From SIG607 sp045537575 (lineage in GTDB: Bacteria > Bacillota > Clostridia > Oscillospirales > Acutalibacteraceae), in the NCBI GenBank assembly GCA_045537575.1, contig JAZSPU010000018.1, positions 38,526 to 102,525 on the forward strand: a stretch of DNA of 64,000 bases, in the 5' to 3' direction. This document shows, one piece after another, positions 34,633-43,100 of the stretch (position 1 is the first letter of the stretch; every line of letters starts with the position of its first letter). The position numbers were made by a program, and so were the translations under genes. Under the pieces are notes generated by a model. The model was not told where the DNA came from. It did no database searches and was given only the letters and a program-made list of their open reading frames with translations.

Positions 34633-36426
34633 TTATTTATAAAGAGGACCGTAAGTAGCACAAGCTCTGTAATCTTGACCTTCTTTGTCCATACCAAAAG
34701 CATTCCAAGCGGCAGGACGGAAGATTTTCTCTTCGGGAACGTTATGCATACAAACAGGAATACGAAGCATCGAGCACATTGTAATAAGGTCAGCACCGAT
34801 ATGTCCGTAAGAAATGGCGCCATGGTTAGCACCCCAGTTATTCATAACGTCATAAGCAGACTTAAATGCGCCTTCACCTGTAAGTCTTGGAGCAAACCAA
34901 GTGCAAGGCCAAGTATAGTCGGTTCTCTTCCAAAGAGTATCACTAACGTCCTCGGGAAGATTTACTGTCCAACCTTCAGCAATCTGAAGCACAGGGCCGA
35001 GTCCCTTAACCAGATTAAGTCTTATCATTGTAACGGGCATTTCAGCTTTAGTTTCAAAACGTGAAGAATAACCGCCGCCACGGAAATATCCAAGATCTGC
35101 AAAGTTCCATGTGGTATTTTCCATAATAGCCTTCTGATCTTCTTCGGTTACGTTAAACCATTCTTTCATTACCGCATTGCCGTTTTCATCCTTAGCGGCG
35201 CCGTTAGCGTCAAGACAGCAAGCGCCCGAATTAATAAGATGGATAAATCCGTCTGCTTCTTTAGCCTTACCCTCAATATCATAACCTGTAACACGTTTTA
35301 CAGATTCACCGTTCCAACAGGTACGAACGTCTGCAAACATCTGTGCACGGTTGGTAAGTAATTTCATAAAGAGCATACCAATACCGTTAAGTACGTCATT
35401 TTCCGTTGCGAGAATGTAAGGCTCTCTGGCGCCGTTCCAGTCAAAAGAAGTGTTAAGCATTGCTTCGGGGAAATCGCAATTAGGATAGAAGTCTGTCCAT
35501 TGACGCTGACCTTGGAAACCTGCGGCAATAGCGTTATGACCAACCATTTCCTCTTCACAGCCTTCGGGAAGGTTTTTGTTGCCGTTCATAAGGTCTTTAA
35601 TAATAACCATCAGCTTAACAACAAATTCCCACTGCGCATCCTTTTCTTCACGGGACTTCTGCATATTTTCGGGGTTCTTATCAAATCCCTCAATACAGTA
35701 CTTCTTAGCCCAAGCAAGAGCCTTTTTGAACTCTGCTTCGTCATAGATACCTTCGCTCATTCTTCTGATAACTTCTACCTCGTCAACAGATTCAACACGC
35801 ATACCGAGATATTCTTCAATAAATTCGGGAGAGATAATAGAACCGCCTATACCCATACATATAGAGCCTATCTGCAAATAGGATTTGCCACGCATTGTAG
35901 CAACTGCAACAGCGGCACGAGCGAAACGTAAAATCTTTTCAGCAACATCTTCGGGAATTTCAGTATCGGTAGCATCCTTAACGTCATTACCGTAAATGCC
36001 GAACGCTGGAAGGCCTTTCTGTGCATGAGTAGCTAAAACAGATGCCAAATATACAGCGCCGGGACGCTCTGTACCGTTAAAGCCCCATACACCCTTTATG
36101 GTAAGAGGATCCATATCCATAGTTTCAGCTCCGTAGCACCAACAAGGAGTAACAGTAAGGGTTATATCAACACCCTCTTTTTTGAATTTATCGGCACAAG
36201 CAGCGGCTTCAGCAACTCTGCCGATTGTAGTATCAGCAATAATTACCTTTACAGCCTCGCCGTTAGAGTACTTAAGATTTTCGCTGATAAGCTTAGCGGC
36301 GCTCTTTGCCATATTCATAGTCTGCACTTCGAGACTCTCTCTTACCTTAAGAGGTCCTCTTCTTCCGTCAATAGTCGGACGAATACCAATTACAGGATAA
36401 TCGCCTATAAGTCTGTTTTCTGCCAT
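34633..36426 (-). CDS. fucI: L-fucose isomerase
   Basis: 597 residues, the family length. Start M-A-E-N-R-L-I-G-D-Y-P-V-I-G-I-R-P-T-I-D-G-R-R-G is followed by A-D-T-T-I-G-R, T-P-C-W-C-Y-G-A-E-T and W-G-F-N-G-T-E-R-P-G-A-V. E-E-M-V-G-H-N-A-I-A-A-G-F-Q-G-Q-R carries the Mn ligand Glu, and a C-terminal N-N-W-G-A-N-H-G-A-I-S-Y-G-H supplies the His. It converts L-fucose to L-fuculose in the cytoplasm, and also D-arabinose. First gene of the operon with fucU and fucA; SD AGGAGG. It diverges from the AraC regulator. Confidence 0.97.
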   Translation of the reverse strand: MAENRLIGDYPVIGIRPTIDGRRGPLKVRESLEVQTMNMAKSAAKLISENLKYSNGEAVKVIIADTTIGRVAEAAACADKFKKEGVDITLTVTPCWCYGAETMDMDPLTIKGVWGFNGTERPGAVYLASVLATHAQKGLPAFGIYGNDVKDATDTEIPEDVAEKILRFARAAVAVATMRGKSYLQIGSICMGIGGSIISPEFIEEYLGMRVESVDEVEVIRRMSEGIYDEAEFKKALAWAKKYCIEGFDKNPENMQKSREEKDAQWEFVVKLMVIIKDLMNGNKNLPEGCEEEMVGHNAIAAGFQGQRQWTDFYPNCDFPEAMLNTSFDWNGAREPYILATENDVLNGIGMLFMKLLTNRAQMFADVRTCWNGESVKRVTGYDIEGKAKEADGFIHLINSGACCLDANGAAKDENGNAVMKEWFNVTEEDQKAIMENTTWNFADLGYFRGGGYSSRFETKAEMPVTMIRLNLVKGLGPVLQIAEGWTVNLPEDVSDTLWKRTDYTWPCTWFAPRLTGEGAFKSAYDVMNNWGANHGAISYGHIGADLITMCSMLRIPVCMHNVPEEKIFRPAAWNAFGMDKEGQDYRACATYGPLYK

Positions 36427-36463
36427 TATAATTACCTCCTAAAAAATTATATTTTATAATTGA

Positions 36464-36492
36464 ATTATATTTCCTTTTATGATAAAATACAA
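36464..36492 (-). promoter_or_regulatory. fucI promoter
   Basis: TTGTAT (36487-36492), 17-base spacer, TATAAT (36464-36469) on the minus strand. Upstream of it lies the sequence shared with the SGNH cluster promoter and a loose direct repeat (ACTTATA / ACTTGTA), as expected for an AraC-type site. Confidence 0.7.
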
Positions 36493-36501
36493 GTGCATTT
36501 A
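36491..36501. promoter_or_regulatory. Candidate AraC-regulator site shared with the SGNH hydrolase cluster
   Basis: The 11-mer AAGTGCATTTA occurs here on the plus strand, touching the fucI -35 box and lying where the araC -35 box should be. The same 11-mer occurs on the minus strand at 43027-43037, again overlapping a -35 box. Confidence 0.4.
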
Positions 36502-36542
36502 GGTATAAGTATTTGTACAATATTCACTTTTTGGAGAAAACT

Positions 36543-37397
36543 ATGAAAGATTTACAGTTCAACGAAAGAAAACAACACGGACTGCCTGATTTTCCTTTTC
36601 AGTATTATTATATTAATTCAGCACATCCGCAGTATGTGATGCCTCTTCATTGGCATAGCGAATTTGAAATTATAAGGATTATAAGCGGATGCTTTGAGCT
36701 ATATCTTGATAATCGACTAATTGTATTAAACGACGGCGAATGTGCTGTTATAAACTGTACGACTATGCATCGTGGCACACCGAAAGACTGCATATATGAG
36801 TGCATAGTTTTTAGTCTTTCTATGTTATACAAAAAAAGCAATGATGCTATAAGAAAATATCTTCGCCCTATTGCCCACAGAAACGTAAGTATTGCTGTAA
36901 GCCCCCAAAAAAGTACAAAAGAAATAATTGACAGCATTTTTTCGGTTGCTAAAGAGCAAAAATATATGTACGAACTAAAAATTCACAGTTTACTTTATGA
37001 ACTGTTTTTGAGTTTTTATAATGAAAATTCGGTAATAAACCAAGAAAGAAAGCAAAACCAAAAGCAAATAGAAAAAATTGGAGAACTGCTGCACTGGATT
37101 GATACAAACTACAGCGAAAATATAAATTTAAATATGCTGTCCGACCTATCAGGACTTAATCAAAAATACCTTTGCAGATTTTTTAAGGAATATACCGGCA
37201 GAACGCCTATTGATTATATCAATAATTTGCGTATTGAAGCAGCCTGTTACGAAATGCGGCACAGCGGACTTTCTGTGACCGATGCCGCCCTTGAATGCGG
37301 CTTTAACAGTATCAGCTACTTTACAAAAGCATTTAAAAAATATAAAAACATTACCCCAACAGAATATCGCACAGAAAAAAATGAAGCTTCTATATGA
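36543..37397 (+). CDS. AraC-family transcriptional regulator (cupin + HTH), probably of fucose genes
   Basis: 284 residues from the ATG at 36543, preceded by TTTGGAGAAAACT. Residues about 20-95 form a cupin sensor (M-P-L-H-W-H-S-E-F-E-I and M-H-R-G-T-P). Residues about 185-284 carry two AraC-type helix-turn-helix motifs (L-S-D-L-S-G-L-N-Q-K-Y-L and V-T-D-A-A-L-E-C-G-F), with the F-x-K-x-F-K-K-Y family signature. Such regulators bind direct repeats near promoters and respond to sugars. Divergence from fucI makes fucose or a fucosyl compound the likely signal. Its stop codon is inside the terminator. Confidence 0.9.
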   Translation: MKDLQFNERKQHGLPDFPFQYYYINSAHPQYVMPLHWHSEFEIIRIISGCFELYLDNRLIVLNDGECAVINCTTMHRGTPKDCIYECIVFSLSMLYKKSNDAIRKYLRPIAHRNVSIAVSPQKSTKEIIDSIFSVAKEQKYMYELKIHSLLYELFLSFYNENSVINQERKQNQKQIEKIGELLHWIDTNYSENINLNMLSDLSGLNQKYLCRFFKEYTGRTPIDYINNLRIEAACYEMRHSGLSVTDAALECGFNSISYFTKAFKKYKNITPTEYRTEKNEASI

Positions 37398-37406
37398 AGC
37401 TTCATT
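37380..37406. terminator. Bidirectional terminator between araC regulator and dockerin SGNH gene
   Basis: Perfect 11-bp stem (AATGAAGCTTC and complement) with a five-base loop and T/A runs on both sides. It separates two convergent genes. Confidence 0.88.
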
Positions 37407-37412
37407 TTTATA

Positions 37413-40400
37413 TTATTTAAGTTCTGCTAGTTTAAGTTTAAGTTCTGCAAGGTCAACAGTATCAATTTTACCGTCATTATTCAAATCGGCGCCTTTGCCG
37501 ATAACATCATCGAGCCCTGCAAGATTAAGCTTAAGCTTAGCAAGGTCAACTGTATCTACCTTTCCATCACCGTTTAAGTCACCTAAAATTACCTCGTCAG
37601 GAATATCCTTTACAAACACCTTGAGTACGGGATATCCTTCGGTTGCAACGAACTTGTCGCCAAGAGGCATATTAGTCAGTGCGTTTTTGCCCTGCATATC
37701 TTCTAAAGATACCTGTGTCCAGACTGCATAGGTATCACTAGGAGCCACATTACTGTAGCAGTTTTCAATCGTCTTGGGAGAAACAGCAGCAGAAGAATTC
37801 ATCCACGGTTTACCTGTTGCATAGCAGTTTTTTGCAACAAGCGTATCGGGAGACTGCCAAACAGAGCCTATAATATGAGCTATATTGTAGGGACCCGAAA
37901 GATTAGCTCGGGAATAACAGTTTGAAATAGTTATGTTTGGAGTAAATAAAGTTCCGCCCAAAATACCCGCTGAGCTACATTCAGTTGAATCGTTCTGTCT
38001 TGTATGAACAATATAGTTTGTCTCATCAGCAAAGCAAGAATCTATAACTATATTCTTATTATTGTCAATACGCTTAATAAAACCGACAATACCCGAAGCG
38101 TGACCGAAAATTTCGATGTGAGAATATCTTACACCAACGTTTTTAATATGGGTATTACTATTAACTAACGGGAAAAGTGCAGCCGATGTAAAGGTTGAAT
38201 TTTCCTTACCGTTACCAACAGGATAGTAAATACCGTAAACTGTGAAACCGTCACCGTCAAAGTAGCCGTTAAAGGTAACCTCCTCTAACCAGCTTGAAGG
38301 AACGTAATTACCCTTTGCTTCGGCAGTTTCCCAGTCAACAGAATATATATCGTTAAGATAAATATCGTTTGTGAGCTTATAATATTTTCCTGTTCCGCAA
38401 TTTAAAATTGCGTAGGCGAGACCTTCACCGTCGCTTATTAAATAAGGGGAGCTGGCTGTACCGTTACCCTTAAGGGTATTTACGGCAAAGCCTGACCAAA
38501 CGTCATCAGATTTATTTGCCCAGGATTTAAGAACAGGAGTGCTGTTATCGGGTAGAGTATAGGCGTCACTTAAAGCAGCAAGCTTAGTGATAGCGGTCTC
38601 TCCCTTCATATCAGCTTCAGCAATTATGGTTACATTTTCGTAGTCCGCCTTGCGTTCAGGAGCGAAGCAATCGGTATACTTCATAGCGATTTGACCGTTA
38701 AGCTTTAATTTTGTAGCGTAAACGTTGGTTACGGGACAATTAGTACAGCTCCAAACACCACCGGTAACAGCACCTACAAAGCCGTCAGCCTTGATAGTAC
38801 CAAGGATATAGCAATTAGTAATACCGCTAACGTAACCCGAACCGTTACCTGCACCGATAAGACCGCCAGCCTCGGCACCGTAAACGTAAACGTTCTCGCC
38901 AATATAACAATTTTCAAAGCCTATATCTACCGCATTACTGCTTCCTGTAGTACCTATAAAGGCAGAAGCCGCACCGTTTAAGGCTTTAACATAAGAATCA
39001 TCTATGGCTAAGTTTTTAATCTTAGCGCCGTTACCTGCTCTGGCAATAAGTCCTGCACCAACGTTCCACTTATTTTCTGTTGCACCAAAGTCTTCGTCAA
39101 TATAAAGACCTTTAATAACGTGGTTTTTGCCGTCAATTATACCTTCAAAGCGAATAGATTCATTATCACCGCCCAAGTACCACTCGTGCACGTTTTGGTC
39201 AACTGTAACGGTCTCATTTTCTATATCGATTAAAATATCGTTAAGGAGAATATCGTTTTGAAGTTCAAAGTAAACTCCTGTATTTTTATTGGTAACCGCC
39301 CAGTAAAGATGGCTGCCGTTTTCAATCAAGAAAGGTACGTCTTTTGTACCCATACCTTTTGTAGGCTTTACGGAAGTGCCGTCCCAAACGTTTTCTATTA
39401 CCGTATATCCGTCAAGAGCACCGTCCTCATACTCGATATCAGCATCGGGCAAAATAAGTTTGCTAAGCCCTTCAACGTATTTAAAAGCGGTATCGTCAAC
39501 TCTTACTACCTTTTTACCGCCAATAGTCTCAGGCACAACAATGGTTCCCACTTTTGGAACAGTACCCGTATAGTGAACGATTTCAACACCCTCACCGTCG
39601 GGGAGAACTCTCCAGTCACCCTCAATGTAAGCCTTTTCACCTGTTACGGCTTCGTGAGCAATAGCACGAAGAATTTCACATTCCTCTGCAGTAAGTACTC
39701 CCTCGGGGAAATATGTAGCGGTTCTGCAGTCATAACCGAAAATCTTTTCAAGCCATACACAGCCTGCAATATATCTTCCTCGCCAGTTAAGGTGGTCAAC
39801 GTTATCGGTATAAAGAGCACCGTTAGCGCAATGCTGTGCATCGCTAAGACCGCTTCCCTCGTTGTAGAAGTCACCGTAACCGTATTCGTCCTTAGCAAGC
39901 TGAATTGCCTTACCTACGGGAATAATTCCCGATTCCTTGTCAACCCCTATTTTATCAGCCATTTGTTCATAACAATCTTCAATAACATTGAACATTTCCT
40001 TGGTATTGTTATAATTTGTTTGCCAATAAGGGTCATTACCTATAGCACAATCATGACAGAAGGACCAGGTCTGATGAACCATAATCTCTGCATTAGGCTG
40101 ATGCTTCTTAACAATATCGTAAAGCTGTGTAAGCCACGGATTTTCCTCTGTCCAATAGGTAGAGAAAACATCACTGCCACTAGGAGACTGCTGAAGAGTT
40201 ACATAGTCATAATCATAAAGTTCAAAAACTTCCTTCATAGTCTGCCACTGACCTGTAGTGGTATTCACACCGTCAACGTAGAATTGATAAGAGCGAGCAT
40301 CACTATTATAAAACTCTACGTGTTGTTTTAAGGTACAGCCTGCATAGTAAAGACTGGTAACACTTACTTTTTTACCCATACTTTCAGCGATACGTGAAAT

Positions 40401-40550
40401 GAAATAGGTGGCGTTATTGCTGAAACTGTTACCTATTGCAAGAATTCTTATAGGCTCGTCGGTTTGCGCAAATACTGCCATAGGGATTGACAACGCTATA
40501 AGTAAAGCGCAAAGCACTATACTTACGATTTTCTTTAAATACCTTTTCAT
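37413..40550 (-). CDS. Secreted DUF4886-type SGNH hydrolase with tandem GLUG/beta-helix-like modules and type I dockerin
   Basis: 1045 residues. Signal peptide 1-28; SGNH domain about 34-310 with G-N-S-F-S-N-N (Ser42 as candidate nucleophile) and D-N-V-D-H-L-N (about 249-255); a single BspA-like leucine-rich segment (about 315-380). Two homologous modules follow at about 399-680 and 694-970, each opening G-x-G-T and N-D-I-x-L-N-D-I. The dockerin (990-1045) has two EF-hand-like repeats, D-L-N-G-D-G-K-V-D and D-L-N-N-D-G-K-I-D. It should attach to a cohesin scaffold outside the cell. Probably a carbohydrate esterase; substrate unknown. Third gene of an SGNH trio. Confidence 0.85.
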   Translation of the reverse strand: MKRYLKKIVSIVLCALLIALSIPMAVFAQTDEPIRILAIGNSFSNNATYFISRIAESMGKKVSVTSLYYAGCTLKQHVEFYNSDARSYQFYVDGVNTTTGQWQTMKEVFELYDYDYVTLQQSPSGSDVFSTYWTEENPWLTQLYDIVKKHQPNAEIMVHQTWSFCHDCAIGNDPYWQTNYNNTKEMFNVIEDCYEQMADKIGVDKESGIIPVGKAIQLAKDEYGYGDFYNEGSGLSDAQHCANGALYTDNVDHLNWRGRYIAGCVWLEKIFGYDCRTATYFPEGVLTAEECEILRAIAHEAVTGEKAYIEGDWRVLPDGEGVEIVHYTGTVPKVGTIVVPETIGGKKVVRVDDTAFKYVEGLSKLILPDADIEYEDGALDGYTVIENVWDGTSVKPTKGMGTKDVPFLIENGSHLYWAVTNKNTGVYFELQNDILLNDILIDIENETVTVDQNVHEWYLGGDNESIRFEGIIDGKNHVIKGLYIDEDFGATENKWNVGAGLIARAGNGAKIKNLAIDDSYVKALNGAASAFIGTTGSSNAVDIGFENCYIGENVYVYGAEAGGLIGAGNGSGYVSGITNCYILGTIKADGFVGAVTGGVWSCTNCPVTNVYATKLKLNGQIAMKYTDCFAPERKADYENVTIIAEADMKGETAITKLAALSDAYTLPDNSTPVLKSWANKSDDVWSGFAVNTLKGNGTASSPYLISDGEGLAYAILNCGTGKYYKLTNDIYLNDIYSVDWETAEAKGNYVPSSWLEEVTFNGYFDGDGFTVYGIYYPVGNGKENSTFTSAALFPLVNSNTHIKNVGVRYSHIEIFGHASGIVGFIKRIDNNKNIVIDSCFADETNYIVHTRQNDSTECSSAGILGGTLFTPNITISNCYSRANLSGPYNIAHIIGSVWQSPDTLVAKNCYATGKPWMNSSAAVSPKTIENCYSNVAPSDTYAVWTQVSLEDMQGKNALTNMPLGDKFVATEGYPVLKVFVKDIPDEVILGDLNGDGKVDTVDLAKLKLNLAGLDDVIGKGADLNNDGKIDTVDLAELKLKLAELK

Positions 40551-40551
40551 T

Positions 40552-41877
40552 TTAATTCTCCTTAATCTTATCAGCAGTTTTCTTCTTTAATAAAACAAAA
40601 GCAATTGCACCTGCAATAACAACTACAGCGCCAATTATAATATAAATCCACAAATTGCCATTGTTATCTTTTCCGTTATCTTTGTCTTTTCCGTTATCTT
40701 TGTCGCTGACAGAAAAGTACTCACTTTCTATTTTCTTTAATGCATTTTCTTCAATATCAACCACAGTATTCGGCATTATAATCTTTTTGACACCATCGAC
40801 GTACTTAAAGGCGGTTTCATCAATAGCGATAATATTCTTACCGCCCCATTGTTCAGGAACTTTAACTACGCCATCTGCGGGAACTTCACCCATATAGTGA
40901 ACAAGTTTAACTCCCTCTTCTTGTGTTTCTGAATTTTTATATGGAACTGCTCGCCAATCGCCTTCTACACACTGAACTTCGCCTGTAACAACTTCGTGAG
41001 CTATCTGACGCAAAACCATGGTTTCTTCGTCACTGAATATACCGCTTTCGGCACAGGTGGTATTGCGACAGTCAACACCAAATATCTTTTCTGCCCATAC
41101 ACAAGCGGCTATATATCTGCCTCTTGCATTAAGATGGTCAACGTTATCGTTATAAATTGCGCCGTTAGCGCATTTATCGTATCGGGATAGATTATCTCCA
41201 TCGATATAATAATCACCAAAGCCGTATTCATCTTTTGCCAGCTGAATAGCTTTACCTACGGGAATAATGTCTTTTTCGGGGTCAAGTCCGATTTTATTGG
41301 CAGCCTGAACGTATGCGTTTTCAATACGGTTAAACATATCAAGACTGCTTTTATAAGCAACCTTCCAGTATGGTCCGTTGCCTAATGCATCATATTCGCA
41401 GAAAGACCAAGTCTGATGAATAAGTATTTTCGCCTGAGGCTCATGCTTTTTAATTATATTGTAAAGTTCTGTAAGATAAGGCTCGTAGGTAGAAAAAGTA
41501 GTAGCAGGACCGGGGCCTTGCTGTATGGTAATATAATCATAATCGTAAAGTTCGAAAACTTCCCTCATAGTATCTTTATTTGAGCCGCTTATGTTGAAAC
41601 CGTCAACAAAAAATTGATATTCCTCGGCGTTTTGCTTATACCACTGAACGTGTCTTTCCAAAGAGCAACCGTCGTCGTAAAGACTTACCACAGACATCTT
41701 TTTGCCGAGACCGTACATAATAGGTGTAAGATATTCTACGGCGTTGTTACTGTAACTGTTACCAATAGCAAGGACGTAAACCATATCATCCTCATCGCCC
41801 TCTACCGCCGATGCAGAAAAACAGCACGTTCCAAGCATAAGCATAATGCAAAGCAGTATAGAAATAATTTTTTTCAT
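40552..41877 (-). CDS. Membrane-anchored DUF4886-type SGNH hydrolase
   Basis: 441 residues. Signal peptide about 1-25; SGNH domain with A-I-G-N-S-Y-S-N-N-A-V-E-Y-L, Q-Q-G-P-G-P-A and D-N-V-D-H-L-N-A-R-G-R; a BspA-like leucine-rich segment. A D/K/G/N-rich linker encoded by an 18-base tandem repeat precedes a C-terminal membrane helix (about 410-430) with a K-K-K stop-transfer tail. The enzyme should face the outside, tethered to the membrane. It is a close paralogue of the gene at 45718-47040. Two bases separate it from the next SGNH gene; SD AAGGAGA. Confidence 0.85.
   Translation of the reverse strand: MKKIISILLCIMLMLGTCCFSASAVEGDEDDMVYVLAIGNSYSNNAVEYLTPIMYGLGKKMSVVSLYDDGCSLERHVQWYKQNAEEYQFFVDGFNISGSNKDTMREVFELYDYDYITIQQGPGPATTFSTYEPYLTELYNIIKKHEPQAKILIHQTWSFCEYDALGNGPYWKVAYKSSLDMFNRIENAYVQAANKIGLDPEKDIIPVGKAIQLAKDEYGFGDYYIDGDNLSRYDKCANGAIYNDNVDHLNARGRYIAACVWAEKIFGVDCRNTTCAESGIFSDEETMVLRQIAHEVVTGEVQCVEGDWRAVPYKNSETQEEGVKLVHYMGEVPADGVVKVPEQWGGKNIIAIDETAFKYVDGVKKIIMPNTVVDIEENALKKIESEYFSVSDKDNGKDKDNGKDNNGNLWIYIIIGAVVVIAGAIAFVLLKKKTADKIKEN
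40663..40704 (-). repeat. 18-base tandem repeat encoding the K-D-x-D/N-G linker
   Basis: Two adjoining copies (the second incomplete) of an 18-base unit, ccgttatcttt plus gtctttt as written on the plus strand, with a partial third. It encodes repeated G-K-D-K-D-N before the membrane anchor. Copy-number change would keep the reading frame. Confidence 0.75.
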
Positions 41878-41889
41878 ATCGATTTCTCC

Positions 41890-42969
41890 TTAAAAATTCA
41901 ATGCACCGTCGTCAATAACGATATTTGTGTTTGGTACGACTACTTTTTTAATACCTTCAATATACTTAAAGGTTGTAGCGTTTATTTTCAAAACTTTTTT
42001 GCCGTCGATAACGTCAGGTACGTTGATGGCAATTTTTTTGGGAACTTTACCCATATAGTGAACAATTTCCATACCATCGCCGTAAGGGATAGCTCTCCAG
42101 TCTCCGTAAACAAAGCCTTTTTCACCCGTTACAGCTTCGTGAGCAATGGCGCGTAAAATAATACAATCCTCTTCGGTAAGCACACCCTCCGGGAAATAGG
42201 TTGCATCACGGCAATCATAACCGAATATTTTTTCAAGCCATACACAACTTGCAAGATATCTGCCTCTATGATTCAAGTGGTCGATATTATCGGTATAAAG
42301 AGCGCGATTTTCACAATGCTTTGCTGCATTTTCATCACTTGAATCAGCAGGATAAAGTTTAGAATATCCTAAATTGTAACTATCAGAATATCCGTATTCA
42401 TCCTTTGCAAGTTGAACTGCAAGTCCAACGGGTATAATCCCCGTTTCTTTATCAATTCCGAGTTTATCGGCAGCTTGTTTGTAAGCGTCTTTCATAAGGA
42501 GAAACATTTCTCTGCTGTCTTTGTAAGTAGTAGCCCACCATTCAGTACCCTCGGTAGAACTTTTATGAGAAAAACTCCAAGTTTGGTGAATCAAAATCTT
42601 CGCCCTGGGCTGATGCTTTTTAATTATTGCATATAAATCTGTAAGCCATGGCTTTTCCTCTGTCCAATAGGTTGAAAATAAAGTAGCTCTGGCAGGCGCT
42701 TGCTGAATAGTGATGTAATCGTAGTTCTGAAGTTTAAACACTTCTTTCATAGTATTAAGACCGGTACCACTTATATTAACGGCATCCACGTAAAATTTAT
42801 ACGCTTTAGTATCATTATTATAAAACTGAACGTGTCGTTCAAAAGGACATCCCGCCTGATATAGACTTGTAGCAGAAACCTTTTTACCCATACTCTCAGC
42901 AATACGGGAAATATAAAAAACCGCATTATTAGAAAAACTGTTGCCTACCGCTAAAATTTTATAACACAT
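41890..42969 (-). CDS. Cytoplasmic DUF4886-type SGNH hydrolase
   Basis: 359 residues starting M-C-Y-K-I-L-A-V-G-N-S-F-S-N-N, so the catalytic block is at the very N-terminus with no signal peptide; GGTGA lies six bases before the ATG. The remaining SGNH blocks (Q-Q-A-P-A-R-A, D-N-I-D-H-L-N) and the short BspA-like tail match its neighbours, but the protein stops without linker, helix or dockerin. It would act on intracellular substrates, perhaps products released by its secreted paralogues. First gene of the trio, behind the promoter at 43003-43030. Confidence 0.85.
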   Translation of the reverse strand: MCYKILAVGNSFSNNAVFYISRIAESMGKKVSATSLYQAGCPFERHVQFYNNDTKAYKFYVDAVNISGTGLNTMKEVFKLQNYDYITIQQAPARATLFSTYWTEEKPWLTDLYAIIKKHQPRAKILIHQTWSFSHKSSTEGTEWWATTYKDSREMFLLMKDAYKQAADKLGIDKETGIIPVGLAVQLAKDEYGYSDSYNLGYSKLYPADSSDENAAKHCENRALYTDNIDHLNHRGRYLASCVWLEKIFGYDCRDATYFPEGVLTEEDCIILRAIAHEAVTGEKGFVYGDWRAIPYGDGMEIVHYMGKVPKKIAINVPDVIDGKKVLKINATTFKYIEGIKKVVVPNTNIVIDDGALNF

Positions 42970-43002
42970 ATTTTTTCACCGTTAACACAAAGAATATTAT
43001 AT

Positions 43003-43030
43003 ATTTTACCACAATACATTTTTTTGTAAA
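43003..43030 (-). promoter_or_regulatory. Promoter of the SGNH hydrolase trio
   Basis: TTTACA (43025-43030), 16-base spacer, TAAAAT (43003-43008) on the minus strand, 33 bases before the ATG. An alternative TATAAT at 42996-43001 lacks a -35 box. Confidence 0.55.
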
Positions 43031-43037
43031 TGCACTT
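43027..43037. promoter_or_regulatory. Second copy of the AAGTGCATTTA motif
   Basis: On the minus strand the sequence reads ATACATAAGTGCATTTACA; the fucI/araC copy reads ATACAAGTGCATTTA. It overlaps the -35 box of the SGNH trio promoter. Confidence 0.4.
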
Positions 43038-43069
43038 ATGTATAAAGTGACAGTATAATTTTGTAAACA

Positions 43070-43100
43070 AAAAGCTCTGTGTCAATCACACAGAGCTTTT
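43070..43100 (-). terminator. Terminator ending the typA operon
   Basis: A 13-bp stem (ACAAAAGCTCTGTG side with complement) around a five-base loop, followed by TTTTT on the minus strand. It overlaps the stop codon of the HAD-IIA gene. Confidence 0.88.

Noticed and set aside
36513..36542. Ten-residue extension of the AraC regulator
   Set aside because: The upstream codons fall in the promoter region and lack an SD; GGAGAAAACT precedes the ATG at 36543.
39258..40331. Plus-strand open frame of 357 codons opposite the dockerin SGNH gene
   Set aside because: Antisense to a gene with signal peptide, SGNH motifs and dockerin; no SD site, no motif and no promoter.
40663..40704. CRISPR-like repeat
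   Set aside because: The 18-base units adjoin without spacers and encode a protein linker.
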